Source of the DNA: Clostridium caldaquaticum
GTDB taxonomy: Bacteria > Bacillota > Clostridia > Clostridiales > Clostridiaceae
DNA length: 64,000 nt
Direction: 5' to 3'
Assembly (NCBI RefSeq): GCF_023806125.1
Contig: NZ_JAMSKT010000010.1
Location: 1-64,000, forward strand
Below are positions 43,125 through 52,534 of this stretch, one piece after another (positions within the stretch are counted from its first letter, which is position 1; each line of letters begins with the position of its first letter). Under the pieces are notes generated by a model. The model was given only the letters and a program-made list of their open reading frames with translations, ran no database searches and was not told where the DNA came from. A program made the translations under genes and the position numbers.

Positions 43125-43778
43125 ATGCTTGACAATTTCAAATTTGTCATAAACAGTAAAGTAGAAGTTTTTTATGATGAAGGCTGGTATAAAAGCAGAA
43201 TTGAAGATGTGCATAATGATTTCATCTCAATTGGTATTCCTATAAGGGAAGGAGAGTATATACCTTTAAGAAAGGGAGAGATTATAGAGGTAATATACTA
43301 TTACAGAGGAAGCTGCTATAAGTTTAATACTGTTGTTGTAGATAGAACAGCTGGAAAGATACCTACTATTCAATTGGCTTATCCTAAAGAAGTATTTAAG
43401 ATTCAAAGGAGAAAATATGTTAGAGTGCCAATTGTATATTCTATTTTATATTCAAAAGAAAAGCAGCTTAGTTATGATAAATCTGAAAAGATTAATATGG
43501 AAAGTAATTTGTTCAAGGCAACCATGGTAGATTTGAGCGGCGGTGGTTTAAAAATAAAGCTAAAAGATGAATTAAAGGTCGGAGATATATTAAAGATGCA
43601 TATACCAATTGGAACAGAAGAAATTATAGTTAAAGGCTCAGTTGTCAGATTTGAAAAAGATGAGGTAAATAGAATAAATATAAGTGGTATTAGTTTTATT
43701 GATTTAGAGGATAGAATAAGAGAAAAAATAATAAGATTTATATTTAAGATAATGCGTAATCAAATGAGAAAAGCATAA
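43125..43778 (+). CDS. PilZ-domain c-di-GMP effector (YcgR/YpfA type)
   Basis: 217 aa. N-terminal YcgR-like domain (about 1-95), then a PilZ domain with both ligand motifs: RxxxR in QRRKYVRVPI near 103 and DxSxxG in DLSGGGLKI near 140. When bound to c-di-GMP, such proteins slow or alter the motor. Its place between flhG and sigD in the motility operon is usual for clostridia and suggests a flagellar brake. Direct motor contact is inferred. Confidence 0.93.
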   Translation: MLDNFKFVINSKVEVFYDEGWYKSRIEDVHNDFISIGIPIREGEYIPLRKGEIIEVIYYYRGSCYKFNTVVVDRTAGKIPTIQLAYPKEVFKIQRRKYVRVPIVYSILYSKEKQLSYDKSEKINMESNLFKATMVDLSGGGLKIKLKDELKVGDILKMHIPIGTEEIIVKGSVVRFEKDEVNRINISGISFIDLEDRIREKIIRFIFKIMRNQMRKA

Positions 43779-43793
43779 AGAGGAGGATTTAAT

Positions 43794-44516
43794 ATGGCTT
43801 TAGCTAAAGCTTCTGATATAAAGGAGCAAGTTGTGGCAAAATATATTCCATTAGTTAAGTATATAGCCTCTAGAGTAATAATAGGAAAAAGTAAGTATAT
43901 AGAATATGAAGATTTAGTTAGCTATGGTATGATTGGACTTATGGATGCTATAAATAAATTTGATGAAGGCAGAGGAATGAAATTTTCAACTTATGCTTCC
44001 ATAAGAATTAAAGGTGCAATGATAGATGAATTAAGAAAAAACAGTCCTATTTCAAAAGGTGCCATGGATAAGCTGAATAAGTATAATGAAGTATTGGAAG
44101 CGCTGCAAAAAAAGCTTTTAAAAGAGCCCTCTTCCGAAGAAATAGCCAAGGAACTTAAAATGTCTGTTGATGAGGTTACTGAGATAGAAAGCTATATAAA
44201 CTATATATCTGTAGTTTCTCTTGAAGACTTGATTTTCTCTGATGATGATATGGCTCTTATTGGTACTATCGAAGATGAAAAGAGTCCAAGTCCAGAAAAA
44301 GTGCTTGAAGAAAAAGAGGAATTAGAATATTTAGTGAAGGCTTTGAACAATTTGAATGAAAAGGATAAAACAGTACTGTCTCTTTATTATTATGAAGGTT
44401 TAACCTTAAAGGAAATAGGAAAGGTGCTTGAAGTATCAGAGTCAAGGGTTTGTCAGCTTCATGGAAGAGCTATTGTTCATCTTAGAAATGAATTAAAGAA
44501 ATTAAAATACAGTTAG
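43794..44516 (+). CDS. sigD: Flagellar sigma factor (SigD/FliA)
   Basis: 240 aa, FliA/WhiG-type sigma-28. Region 2 is YEDLVSYGMIGLMDAINKFD with GRGMKFSTYASIRIKGAMID, region 3 is ELRKNSPISKGAMD, and region 4 is LNEKDKTVLSLYYYEGLTLK with VSESRVCQLHGRAI. It should read the TAAA-N15-CGATAA sites before flgM and the flagellins, and be inhibited by FlgM (13037). AGGAGG precedes the ATG. Confidence 0.97.
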   Translation: MALAKASDIKEQVVAKYIPLVKYIASRVIIGKSKYIEYEDLVSYGMIGLMDAINKFDEGRGMKFSTYASIRIKGAMIDELRKNSPISKGAMDKLNKYNEVLEALQKKLLKEPSSEEIAKELKMSVDEVTEIESYINYISVVSLEDLIFSDDDMALIGTIEDEKSPSPEKVLEEKEELEYLVKALNNLNEKDKTVLSLYYYEGLTLKEIGKVLEVSESRVCQLHGRAIVHLRNELKKLKYS

Positions 44517-44534
44517 TTTTCTGGAGTTGATTAA

Positions 44535-45041
44535 ATGATTATATTTTTATTGATTATAGGAAGTCTTTTAGTTTTTTTAAATTTAAGAGCTTTAAAAAAA
44601 GAAAAAAAAACTTTTAGCAGTGTATTAAATTACACTGAGGATAATATGAAGGAGTTTGAGGTAAGGCTTGGAGAAGTTAGAAGAGAATTTTCCGAAACAA
44701 TATTGGAGCTACAGAAGGAAATTCAGAGGTTAAAAAAAATAAACGAAAATGATGGAATTTTAGATAATTATAAACTTCAGGATAAAGAAATAGAAGAAAA
44801 TTACGAAGAAACAAATATGAAATCAAACAATAATATTGCTGAAAAAGCCCAGATAAAATTGGAAGAAAAAGTTTTTGAAAATGATGAAAGTAAATATAGA
44901 GACAATATAACTAGTAATAGTATAAAGATTGAAGAGATAAACAAACTATTGTCTAAAGGACTTTCAGTTGAAGAAGTTTCAGCCAGATTAGGAATAGGCA
45001 AGGGGGAAGTATTATTAATAAAAGAGTTATATCTAAAATAA
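44535..45041 (+). CDS. SwrB-like membrane-anchored coiled-coil protein
   Basis: 168 aa: one membrane helix at 2-18, a basic stop (RALKKEKK), a long coiled coil (about 35-75), an Asn/Glu-rich linker, and a C-terminal HTH-like end (EINKLLSKGLSVEEVSARLG then IGKGEVLLIKELYLK). Bacillus SwrB, which follows sigD and promotes basal body completion, has the same anchor-plus-coil form and position; sequence similarity is not evident by eye. The end overlaps a small ORF starting near 45014. Confidence 0.75.
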   Translation: MIIFLLIIGSLLVFLNLRALKKEKKTFSSVLNYTEDNMKEFEVRLGEVRREFSETILELQKEIQRLKKINENDGILDNYKLQDKEIEENYEETNMKSNNNIAEKAQIKLEEKVFENDESKYRDNITSNSIKIEEINKLLSKGLSVEEVSARLGIGKGEVLLIKELYLK

Positions 45042-45238
45042 AGAATTTAATAGACTTTTTAAGTGATAGAAAAATTCTATTAGGAATTGGTATAGGTATA
45101 ATTTTAACTACTATTATTTTAGGTACTTACAAATTTAAAACAAATATAAGTGATGCGGAAATTGAAAAAAGAGCAAGAGGATTAGGCATGGATTATCCTA
45201 GTGAATTCAAAGTAATAAATAAGGAGGGAAACAAATGA
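45014..45238 (+). CDS. Small single-pass membrane protein with non-standard start
   Basis: An open frame of about 74 codons with no ATG, GTG or TTG near its 5' end. The best start is ATT 45014, seven bases after AGGGGG (45001-45006), inside the end of the SwrB-like gene; a -1 frameshift from that gene is the alternative. It encodes a basic head, one membrane helix (KILLGIGIGIILTTIILGTY) and a tail, ISDAEIEKRARGLGMDYPSE. The stop TGA (45236-45238) overlaps the ATG of the next gene (ATGA), and that gene's AAGGAGG lies inside it, implying coupling. Function unknown. Confidence 0.65.
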   Translation: MNKRVISKIKNLIDFLSDRKILLGIGIGIILTTIILGTYKFKTNISDAEIEKRARGLGMDYPSEFKVINKEGNK

Positions 45239-46029
45239 TTAGGTCTCTATATACGTCTATATCAGGTCTTATTACTCAAGAAGCTAAGCAAAATGTAATA
45301 ACTAATAATCTAGCTAATGCAAATACTGTTGGATTTAAAAGTGATAATCTTTCAGTAAAAAGATTTAATGATGTACTTATAGAAAATTATGATAAGATTG
45401 AAGGCGGAAAAAATGTTAAAAATGTAATTGGTTCTTTAAGCCAGGGAAGTTCTATAGATGGGGTTTCAACAAGTTTTACTCAAGGTATAATTGAAAGCAC
45501 AGATAAGTGGAGTGATTTTGCTATAGAAGGAAGAGGATTTTTCTCTGTTGCAAGAGAGATAAATGGAATTAATACTACTTTTTATTCAAGGGATGGACAT
45601 TTTCATGTAAATAATGAAGGTTATTTAGTAAATGATAGCGGTGATTATGTGCTTGCTGCAAGGGTGGATTTTAATGGACAACCTATCGGAGCAGCAGAAC
45701 CTATACTGGTAGGCAATGAGGAGCTGCAGCTTAATAGCGATGGAAGTTTTAATTTAAATGGAGACAGATATAAGTTTAGTATAGTTGATTTTGAGAATTA
45801 CGATATGCTTACAAAGATAGGAGACAATCTATTTTCTGGGCAAAATCCAGTAGATTATACTAATGGGTCGGTAAAGCAAAAGTCTCTAGAAAAATCTAAT
45901 GTAAATATTATGACAGAAATGGTAAATATGATTACAGCTTTTAGAACCTTTGAATCAAATCAGAAGATAATTCAATCTATAGATGAAACTTTAGGCAAGG
46001 CTGTGAATGAAGTAGGTTCAGTAAGGTAA
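45235..46029 (+). CDS. Flagellar rod protein, FlgF/FlgG family (FlhO type)
   Basis: 264 aa. N-terminal MIRSLYTSISGLITQEAKQN with TNNLANANTVGFKSDN, C-terminal LEKSNVNIMTEMVNMITAFR, all typical for distal rod proteins. Two such genes at the end of the operon correspond to the Bacillus flhO-flhP pair. AAGGAGGG gives a strong start, coupled to the small ORF upstream. Confidence 0.93.
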   Translation: MIRSLYTSISGLITQEAKQNVITNNLANANTVGFKSDNLSVKRFNDVLIENYDKIEGGKNVKNVIGSLSQGSSIDGVSTSFTQGIIESTDKWSDFAIEGRGFFSVAREINGINTTFYSRDGHFHVNNEGYLVNDSGDYVLAARVDFNGQPIGAAEPILVGNEELQLNSDGSFNLNGDRYKFSIVDFENYDMLTKIGDNLFSGQNPVDYTNGSVKQKSLEKSNVNIMTEMVNMITAFRTFESNQKIIQSIDETLGKAVNEVGSVR

Positions 46030-46053
46030 CGTAAGGGTTAGGAGGCGAGGTAT

Positions 46054-46875
46054 TTGCTTAGAATATTATGGAACAGTAGGAGTGCTATGGCTGCTCAGCA
46101 GGAAAAACTCGACAGCATATCAAATAATATTGCAAATGTTAATACTGAAGGCTATAAGCGTGTAGATGTAAGTTTTAAAGATTTAGTATATGAAACACTA
46201 AGTAGGAATGGTTATCCCAATAATGCTGAGGCTTTATCCTATAACGGAACGGGAGTTAGGGCTTCACAATGGATTAGAGATAATAGGCAGGGCAATCTTA
46301 CAGAAACTGACGTAAATACTGATTTAGCTATAGATGGAGAGGGGTATTTTCAAGTAATACTTCCAGAACAAAATGCAGATGGTACTTTTAAGACTGCCTA
46401 TACTAGAAGCGGAAGCTTTAATATAGACAGCAATAATAATATAGTAGATAAAAATGGAAACAAGCTTTATATTATTTTTAATGATGGTGTTACAGCTGAA
46501 AATATGCAGTTTACCAAGGATAATTTTAAAATTGATGAGAATGGATATATTTATAAAAACGATGGTGTTAATAGTATTCAGATAGGAAAAATAAATTTAT
46601 ATAATGTAGCAGGAGATAACTCTTTAAAATCTATAGGAAATAATCTCTATACAGTTAATACAGAAAATATAAATGGTGTAGATGTACCAGTAGAAACACC
46701 GTATATAGTTCAAAACTCCAGTATAAGGCAGGGATTTTTAGAACTGTCAAATGTAGATTTAGTAAAGGAAATGACTGATATGATAATGGTTCAAAGAACT
46801 TTTGAAATTAACTCAAGAGCTATGAGAACAGCAGATGAAATGTGGAGCATGGCTAATAACTTAAAATCCAGATAA
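46054..46875 (+). CDS. flgG: Flagellar distal rod protein, FlgG family (FlhP type)
   Basis: 273 aa from TTG 46054, with GGAGGCGAGG upstream. N-terminal SISNNIANVNTEGYKRVDV and C-terminal LELSNVDLVKEMTDMIMVQR, ending MWSMANNLKSR. It forms the distal rod. It is the last gene of the operon; its stop codon lies next to the left arm of the terminator. Confidence 0.94.
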   Translation: MLRILWNSRSAMAAQQEKLDSISNNIANVNTEGYKRVDVSFKDLVYETLSRNGYPNNAEALSYNGTGVRASQWIRDNRQGNLTETDVNTDLAIDGEGYFQVILPEQNADGTFKTAYTRSGSFNIDSNNNIVDKNGNKLYIIFNDGVTAENMQFTKDNFKIDENGYIYKNDGVNSIQIGKINLYNVAGDNSLKSIGNNLYTVNTENINGVDVPVETPYIVQNSSIRQGFLELSNVDLVKEMTDMIMVQRTFEINSRAMRTADEMWSMANNLKSR

Positions 46876-46906
46876 GAATAGGCAGCAGAGGCCCTATTCT
46901 TTTTTT
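46874..46906 (+). terminator. Terminator ending the large fla operon
   Basis: AAGAATAGG (46874-46882) pairs with CCTATTCTT (46893-46901), 10-nt loop, followed by a long T-run. It marks the right limit of the motility region. Confidence 0.88.
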
Positions 46907-46977
46907 ATAAATTTTTCATAAAGCATTAAACTGCAATCATATAATATTATTGAGATAATATTTTAGGGGGAGTATAT

Positions 46978-47268
46978 ATGGAGCAAATGTGCAGTATGAG
47001 AGAAAATGGAAATATGAGAATAGTATGTCCTATAATGGCCTGCTCTGCAATGTATTCGCAGGGAGTTAATATAAATCCTATGATGGGAGCAATGCCAGCA
47101 TGTATGAATTATTTGTACATGAATAAAACTAGAGGAAATAATTCTATGTATGAACAAGTTCCTTTACATATTGGATATCCTTGTTATAACAGAAATGATT
47201 ATATGTACAGTCCCAACTTATTTTATATGAAAATGAAATCTGTGCCTATTGAGGAGATTATAGATTAA
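46978..47268 (+). CDS. Met-, Tyr- and Cys-rich small protein of unknown function
   Basis: 96 aa with 15 Met, 9 Tyr and 5 Cys, for example NPMMGAMPACMNYLYMNK. No membrane helix, signal peptide or known domain is visible; the last 12 residues (KSVPIEEIID) look ordinary. GGGGGAG precedes the ATG. Such composition recalls spore-coat or metal-binding proteins, but nothing here proves either. It is followed 15 bp on by a membrane protein gene, so the two are probably co-transcribed. Confidence 0.75.
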   Translation: MEQMCSMRENGNMRIVCPIMACSAMYSQGVNINPMMGAMPACMNYLYMNKTRGNNSMYEQVPLHIGYPCYNRNDYMYSPNLFYMKMKSVPIEEIID

Positions 47269-47283
47269 GTTTGGGGGATTATC

Positions 47284-48045
47284 ATGGGAATTGGTTATGT
47301 GGTTGGATGTCTGACAAGCATAGTGCTGTGGAAGTTGGATAGACAATATTTATTTTATAGAATTAACAAGATATTTCATAAAAAAATAAATAATAAAATT
47401 CTGCTGCAATTAATATATGTTATTATTGTTTCGATTATATGTTTTTTTATATTTAAAATTAAGTATGGGGAAATTAATAATTTTATAACTGCTTTCCTTG
47501 TAATTGATATAAGCAATACTGAAAAGAAGAATTTAAGACAAAGAGAAAAATTTAAATTTTATGATTCTATTTCAATTATTTCAAGAGCAGTAGTTTGCGG
47601 ATTTATAGCTCCTTTATTATTTATAGCAGCCTTTGGCAATATCTACGGTATAGCTTATATGTTTATATATAATATAAGCATGCTGGAAGATGAATTAATG
47701 CTTTTCAGATATTTATTTGTAATACTGACCATTATACCAGCAGTTATTGCGGAAATATTTATGTATATTGTATACCTTTGCAGAAATAAAAAATCTGCAA
47801 TAGATTTTAAAGGGGATTATTTTACAAACATTTTTGTGAGACCTTTATTAAATGTGGATATACTAGGAGCATATATCGAATCAGTAAATTTTTATTACTT
47901 GTATAGTTCTAAAAATACTGATTATTTAAAAAGCTATGGTGAATATACAAAAAAAATAGATGATATTTGTGTTAAAGATTATTTAAGTATTGCCTATGGC
48001 ATTTGTTTGATATTTTTTATTATATTCTATGTGATAATAAAATAA
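47284..48045 (+). CDS. Integral membrane protein of unknown function
   Basis: 253 aa with about six hydrophobic helices (around 1-15, 42-58, 66-76, 98-120, 135-160, 234-253) separated by Lys-rich loops. Two loops carry conserved-looking polar segments (ISNTEKKNLRQREKFKFYDS; the FKGDYFTNIFVRPLLN stretch). The family was not recognised. It follows the Met-rich small gene and ends at a bidirectional terminator. GGGGGA precedes the ATG. Confidence 0.75.
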   Translation: MGIGYVVGCLTSIVLWKLDRQYLFYRINKIFHKKINNKILLQLIYVIIVSIICFFIFKIKYGEINNFITAFLVIDISNTEKKNLRQREKFKFYDSISIISRAVVCGFIAPLLFIAAFGNIYGIAYMFIYNISMLEDELMLFRYLFVILTIIPAVIAEIFMYIVYLCRNKKSAIDFKGDYFTNIFVRPLLNVDILGAYIESVNFYYLYSSKNTDYLKSYGEYTKKIDDICVKDYLSIAYGICLIFFIIFYVIIK

Positions 48046-48064
48046 ATAGAAAAGAAAATAAAAA

Positions 48065-48098
48065 GATAAGAAGCGGAAAACCGCTTCTATCTATTTTA
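48065..48098. terminator. Bidirectional terminator between convergent genes
   Basis: AGAAGCGG (48069-48076) pairs with CCGCTTCT (48081-48088), loop AAAA, extended by GAT/ATC past one bulged base. A T-rich tract lies to the right for the + strand, and an A-rich tract to the left serves the - strand gene. Confidence 0.85.
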
Positions 48099-49734
48099 GT
48101 GAGGTAATAGCTGAAGTTATTGGAGGTATTACCTGTTTTTTTCTTGAAAGCACTCCAGGAACATATATGCTATGACCATTAAGTTTTACATTAAAGGCTC
48201 TTGCAACCAGCTCTTTGTCTTTACCTACTACTAAAAGTTCTGAGCCGCCTTTTAAAATATCTGTAAGCATAAATACTAGGAGATTAAAACTGTTTTCTAC
48301 AGATTTTTTTTCCATAAGAGATATCATATCATTTTTCATATCTGCAAAACCTTCTAAATCCATAGTGCTAATCTGAGATATTCCGATTTTTAGATTATTT
48401 AAAGTAAATACTTTAAAATCCTGATGGAATATTTCATCTACTGTTCTGCCGTTTAATGAAGTACCAGCTTTAAACATTTCCCTTGCAAAATTTTCCACAT
48501 CTAAATCTGCTATTTCTGCTAGTCTTTTCAGCATTAATTTATCCACATTGGTTGAGGTAGGTGATTTAAAAAGCAGTGTATCAGATATTATAGCTGCACA
48601 TAATAAGCCTGCAATTTTTTTAGATGGACGTATGCCATTTTCGAAGAAAATTGAGGCTATTATTGTTGAGGTACTTCCTACAGGTTCGTTTCTGAAATAA
48701 ATAGGATTGCCTGTTTGAATATCTGCAATTCTATGGTGGTCAATAATTTCTAAAACTTCGGCATCTTCAAGGCCGTGCACAGATTGTGTTCTTTCATTAT
48801 GGTCTACAAGTATTACTTTTTTTCTATTTTGACTTATTAAGTGATAACGCGATATAGTACCAATTACTTTATTAAGTTTATCTATTACAGGATAACTTCT
48901 ATATCTTGTTTCAAGCATGACATCTCTTATATCATCCACAAAGTCTTCTGTTCTGAAGCTTACAATATTATCTTTATTCATGACGTAGCTTATAGGAATA
49001 CTCTGAGTTATAAGCCTTGATGCTGTAAAGGAATCATAAGGTGTAGAGATTATTGAGCAGGAAGCGGTCTTGGCTTTTTCTATAATATCCTCACTTGCAG
49101 TATGATTTCCTGTGATAATTATGAGAGAGGCTCCGCATCTAATAACTGCATCTTGGGTATCTTCTCTGTCTCCGCAAATAACAATATCACCTTTTTCAAC
49201 AATAGCTTCAGTGCTGTCTGGCTGCATTGCTGCTGTTACTATTTTTCCGCTTAGATTTATATTTTCGTCATGTATATATACATACTTTGCTGAAAGAGTA
49301 TCTAATATATTTTCAAGTTTAGTATGGCTTTTTGATAATATGTTATTATCCCAAATATCCATGAAGCTTGAAAATAGATTAGTTATTGTAGCAACACCTA
49401 CAAGAAAGTCATTTTCATCAACTACTGGTAAGGTTTTTGTATTATTTTTCTTCATAATATTCCAAGCCATCTTCAAGGATATATCAGGAGCTACAGGAGC
49501 TACAGTATCTATATTTAAATCTGAAACTTGAACTTTTACTGTTTCAATAAGTTTAGGTGTCTCAACGTTAAAGTAATCGAGAATAAACCGAGTTTCTCTA
49601 TTAATATCTCCAAGCCTAACAGGTATAGCCTTTAAGGTTCCAGTTTTATTTTTAAATTCAGCATAGGCTATAGCTGCACAAATTGAATCAGTATCAGGGT
49701 TTTTATGACCAGTTATATATAATACTTCATTCAT
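48091..49734 (-). CDS. Mn-dependent inorganic pyrophosphatase with regulatory CBS and DRTGG domains
   Basis: 547 aa DHH-family class II pyrophosphatase. Metal-binding motifs are GHKNPDTDS near residue 9, VDHNE and the DHH of IDHHRIADI in the second half; the C-terminal DHHA2 part ends VPGVLSRKKQVIPPI. Between them lie two CBS domains (about 72-125 and 250-305) around a DRTGG domain (ICGDREDTQDAVIRCGASLI). CBS-type enzymes are inhibited by AMP/ADP and activated by diadenosine polyphosphates; clostridia are known carriers. GGAGGT precedes the start. Confidence 0.93.
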   Translation of the reverse strand: MNEVLYITGHKNPDTDSICAAIAYAEFKNKTGTLKAIPVRLGDINRETRFILDYFNVETPKLIETVKVQVSDLNIDTVAPVAPDISLKMAWNIMKKNNTKTLPVVDENDFLVGVATITNLFSSFMDIWDNNILSKSHTKLENILDTLSAKYVYIHDENINLSGKIVTAAMQPDSTEAIVEKGDIVICGDREDTQDAVIRCGASLIIITGNHTASEDIIEKAKTASCSIISTPYDSFTASRLITQSIPISYVMNKDNIVSFRTEDFVDDIRDVMLETRYRSYPVIDKLNKVIGTISRYHLISQNRKKVILVDHNERTQSVHGLEDAEVLEIIDHHRIADIQTGNPIYFRNEPVGSTSTIIASIFFENGIRPSKKIAGLLCAAIISDTLLFKSPTSTNVDKLMLKRLAEIADLDVENFAREMFKAGTSLNGRTVDEIFHQDFKVFTLNNLKIGISQISTMDLEGFADMKNDMISLMEKKSVENSFNLLVFMLTDILKGGSELLVVGKDKELVARAFNVKLNGHSIYVPGVLSRKKQVIPPITSAITSLK

Positions 49735-49960
49735 TAAATTACCTCCATAGTTATCATAAATAGTATATATTTGTTCTTTAGTTAATATTTTTATTTTAAG
49801 GTCATTTCTTTTTTTTGTAAATAGGTTAATTGTATTTTCTGCATTTACAAGGGTTAAAAATCTTCATAAGATAGAGGTTACTTTCATATATTACTAATGT
49901 ACGGATTGTGCATAAAAACACAAGGAGTAAAAAACATATTAACTTACAGGGAGGTATAGC

Positions 49961-52507
49961 ATGATAAACAATGAAGTTTCTGTCAGGGGGCTTTCAAAAA
50001 ACGAAGTAGAAAAAAGATTAAAAACTTATGGATTAAATCAACTAGAGAATAAAAAACGAGTTTCTCCTTTAAAAATATTTTTCTCTCAATTTAATGACTT
50101 TATAGTTTGGGTACTTATAGCTGCAACTATTATTTCAGGTGTTATGGGAGAAAAAGCAGATGCAATTACTATATTCATAATTATAATTATGAATTCAATT
50201 CTGGGATTTATACAGGAATATAAAACTGAAAAATCCCTTGAGGCGTTAAAAAAGCTTGCAGCACCTACATCTAAAGTTATAAGAGAGGGAAAGCTTCAGG
50301 TAATTAATGCTGAGGAGCTTGTACCTGGAGACTTAATAGTTCTGGAAAGCGGAGATAGAGTACCAGCAGACTGTATAATAGTACAAGACAGTGCTGTAAT
50401 GGTAGATGAGGCTCTTTTAACAGGAGAATCTGTGGGAGTAAATAAGAGCAATAAAGATAAGGAAAACCTGCTTTTTATGGGTACTGTAGTGTTGACAGGG
50501 AAAACTATGGCTAAAGTTACTGAAACAGGTATGAAAACAGAAATGGGTAAAATTGCAAATATGCTTCAGGATATAGAAGGGGATACCTCTCCGCTTAAAG
50601 AAAAGCTTAATGCTCTAGGTAAAATTTTAGTAGTTTTGTGTATAATAATTTGTGCTGTAGTTACTATTATGGGGGTTTGGAGAGGACAAAATAAGTATGA
50701 GATGTTCCTTTTAGGAGTGAGTCTTGCTGTTGCAGCAATACCAGAGGGACTGGCTGCTATAGTAACTGTAGCTTTGGCTCTTGGTGTTTCAAGAATGTTA
50801 AAAAGAAATGCACTGATAAGAAAACTGCCTGCAGTAGAAACTCTAGGGTGTACTTCCATTATTTGCAGCGATAAGACAGGAACTCTTACTCAAAATAATA
50901 TGACTGTTAAGGCTATATATTTTAATGAAAGAGTATATAATGTAGATAAGGACGGTATCCCAGATAACTTGCTGTTAAAAAAAGTTTTTACCTATTGTAA
51001 TGATTGTAGTTTTGATGAAAAAGAAAGTTCTATTCAAAAAAGCTTGTTTGGGGATCCTACAGAAACAGCATTAGTAAAAGCTTTTTTCAAAGATACAAAA
51101 AACTATACAAGCTTTCTTTCAAAAGGTATAAGAATTTTTGATATTCCATTTGATTCAGACAGAAAAATGATGTCCGTAATTATTAGAGAGAATGGAAAAG
51201 AATGTTGCTATGTAAAGGGTGCTCCAGAGAAGCTTCTTGATAGGTGTAAATACATACTTATAAATGGAGAAGTAAGACTTTTAACTTCTAATTATAAAGA
51301 TAAGATAAATAAGGCTGTTGAAGCTATGTCCTTTGATGCACTAAGATGTATTGGAGCAGCTTACAAGGATTCTAATATAGTTAAGAATAGTTCTTTAGAA
51401 AGAGATTTAGTTTTCTTAGGAGTAGCTGGTATAATAGATCCTCCAAGAAAAGAAGTAAAAGATGCAGTATTAAAATGCAAAATAGCTGGAATAAAGCCTG
51501 TAATGATAACAGGCGATCATAGAAATACTGCCTTTGCCATAGGCAGAGAACTTGATATATGCAAGGACCAGTCAGAAGTTATAACTGGAGATGAATTAGA
51601 CAGGCTTAATGATAAAGAGCTTTTAAACAGAGTCGGAAAGCTTAGTGTATTTGCACGTGTAAGTCCAAACCATAAGCTTAGAATTGTTAGACTCTTTAAA
51701 AAGAAAAATTACATAGTAGCTATGACGGGAGATGGTGTTAATGATGCACCTGCCGTTAAAGAGGCGGATATAGGAATATCTATGGGTATTTCAGGTACAG
51801 ATGTTACAAAGGAAGCTTCTTCAATGATACTTTTAGATGACAATTTTGCAACAATAGTAGCTGCTGTTGAAGAAGGAAGAGTTATTTATGACAATATAAG
51901 AAAGTTTATTAGATATTTACTTTCTTGTAATCTTGGAGAAGTTCTTACAATGTTTTTAGCTTCTCTTCTTTACCTAGATACTCCTCTTCTTCCTATACAG
52001 ATTTTATTTGTGAACTTAGTAACAGATGGCTTGCCTGCAATTGCACTTGGAGTAGATCCTCCAGACAGCGATATAATGTATCAAAGACCAAGGCCTAAGA
52101 ATGAACATATATTTGCAAGAGGCTTAAAAGAAAAAATATTGCTTAGAGGAAGTTTGATCGGTGTTTGTACAGTTTTAGCTTTCTTAGCTGGCAAATACTA
52201 TGGTATGAGTTTAAGTGCCTGCAGAACATTGGCTCTTGGTACACTGATACTTTCACAGCTTATACACGTATTTGAGTGCAGGTCGGAAAAATACTCAATA
52301 TTTGAAATTAATTTCTTTACAAATCTGTATTTAGTAGGTGCTGTGCTTATATCTATAACCATGCTTTGTAGTGTAATCTATATACCGTTTTTGCAAGGAA
52401 TATTTAAAACAGTAGCCTTAAACTTTGGACAATGGTCTATTGTTGTGTTTTTCTCTGGTATAATTGCAGTAATAAACAGCCTATATCTTTTTATAGGCAG
52501 AAAATAA
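49961..52507 (+). CDS. P2A-type Ca2+-transporting ATPase
   Basis: 848 aa. Phosphorylation Asp D304 in SDKTGTLTQNNM, actuator loop LTGESVGV, nucleotide-site KGAPEKL, and hinge MTGDGVNDAPAVKEADIG. Calcium ligands of SERCA-like pumps are seen in helix 4 (AAIPEGLAAIV), helix 5 (NLGEVLTMF) and helix 6 (LFVNLVTDGLPA). About ten membrane helices. It exports Ca2+ from the cytoplasm. GGGAGG precedes the ATG. It is single-gene, divergent from the pyrophosphatase. Confidence 0.95.
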   Translation: MINNEVSVRGLSKNEVEKRLKTYGLNQLENKKRVSPLKIFFSQFNDFIVWVLIAATIISGVMGEKADAITIFIIIIMNSILGFIQEYKTEKSLEALKKLAAPTSKVIREGKLQVINAEELVPGDLIVLESGDRVPADCIIVQDSAVMVDEALLTGESVGVNKSNKDKENLLFMGTVVLTGKTMAKVTETGMKTEMGKIANMLQDIEGDTSPLKEKLNALGKILVVLCIIICAVVTIMGVWRGQNKYEMFLLGVSLAVAAIPEGLAAIVTVALALGVSRMLKRNALIRKLPAVETLGCTSIICSDKTGTLTQNNMTVKAIYFNERVYNVDKDGIPDNLLLKKVFTYCNDCSFDEKESSIQKSLFGDPTETALVKAFFKDTKNYTSFLSKGIRIFDIPFDSDRKMMSVIIRENGKECCYVKGAPEKLLDRCKYILINGEVRLLTSNYKDKINKAVEAMSFDALRCIGAAYKDSNIVKNSSLERDLVFLGVAGIIDPPRKEVKDAVLKCKIAGIKPVMITGDHRNTAFAIGRELDICKDQSEVITGDELDRLNDKELLNRVGKLSVFARVSPNHKLRIVRLFKKKNYIVAMTGDGVNDAPAVKEADIGISMGISGTDVTKEASSMILLDDNFATIVAAVEEGRVIYDNIRKFIRYLLSCNLGEVLTMFLASLLYLDTPLLPIQILFVNLVTDGLPAIALGVDPPDSDIMYQRPRPKNEHIFARGLKEKILLRGSLIGVCTVLAFLAGKYYGMSLSACRTLALGTLILSQLIHVFECRSEKYSIFEINFFTNLYLVGAVLISITMLCSVIYIPFLQGIFKTVALNFGQWSIVVFFSGIIAVINSLYLFIGRK

Positions 52508-52534
52508 AAGAAGTGGATTTCCACTTCTTTTATT
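52503..52534. terminator. Bidirectional terminator after the Ca2+ ATPase
   Basis: A perfect 14-bp stem (52503-52516 with 52521-52534), loop ATTT. T-rich arms on both sides serve the + gene ending at 52507 and the - gene ending at 52530. Confidence 0.88.
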
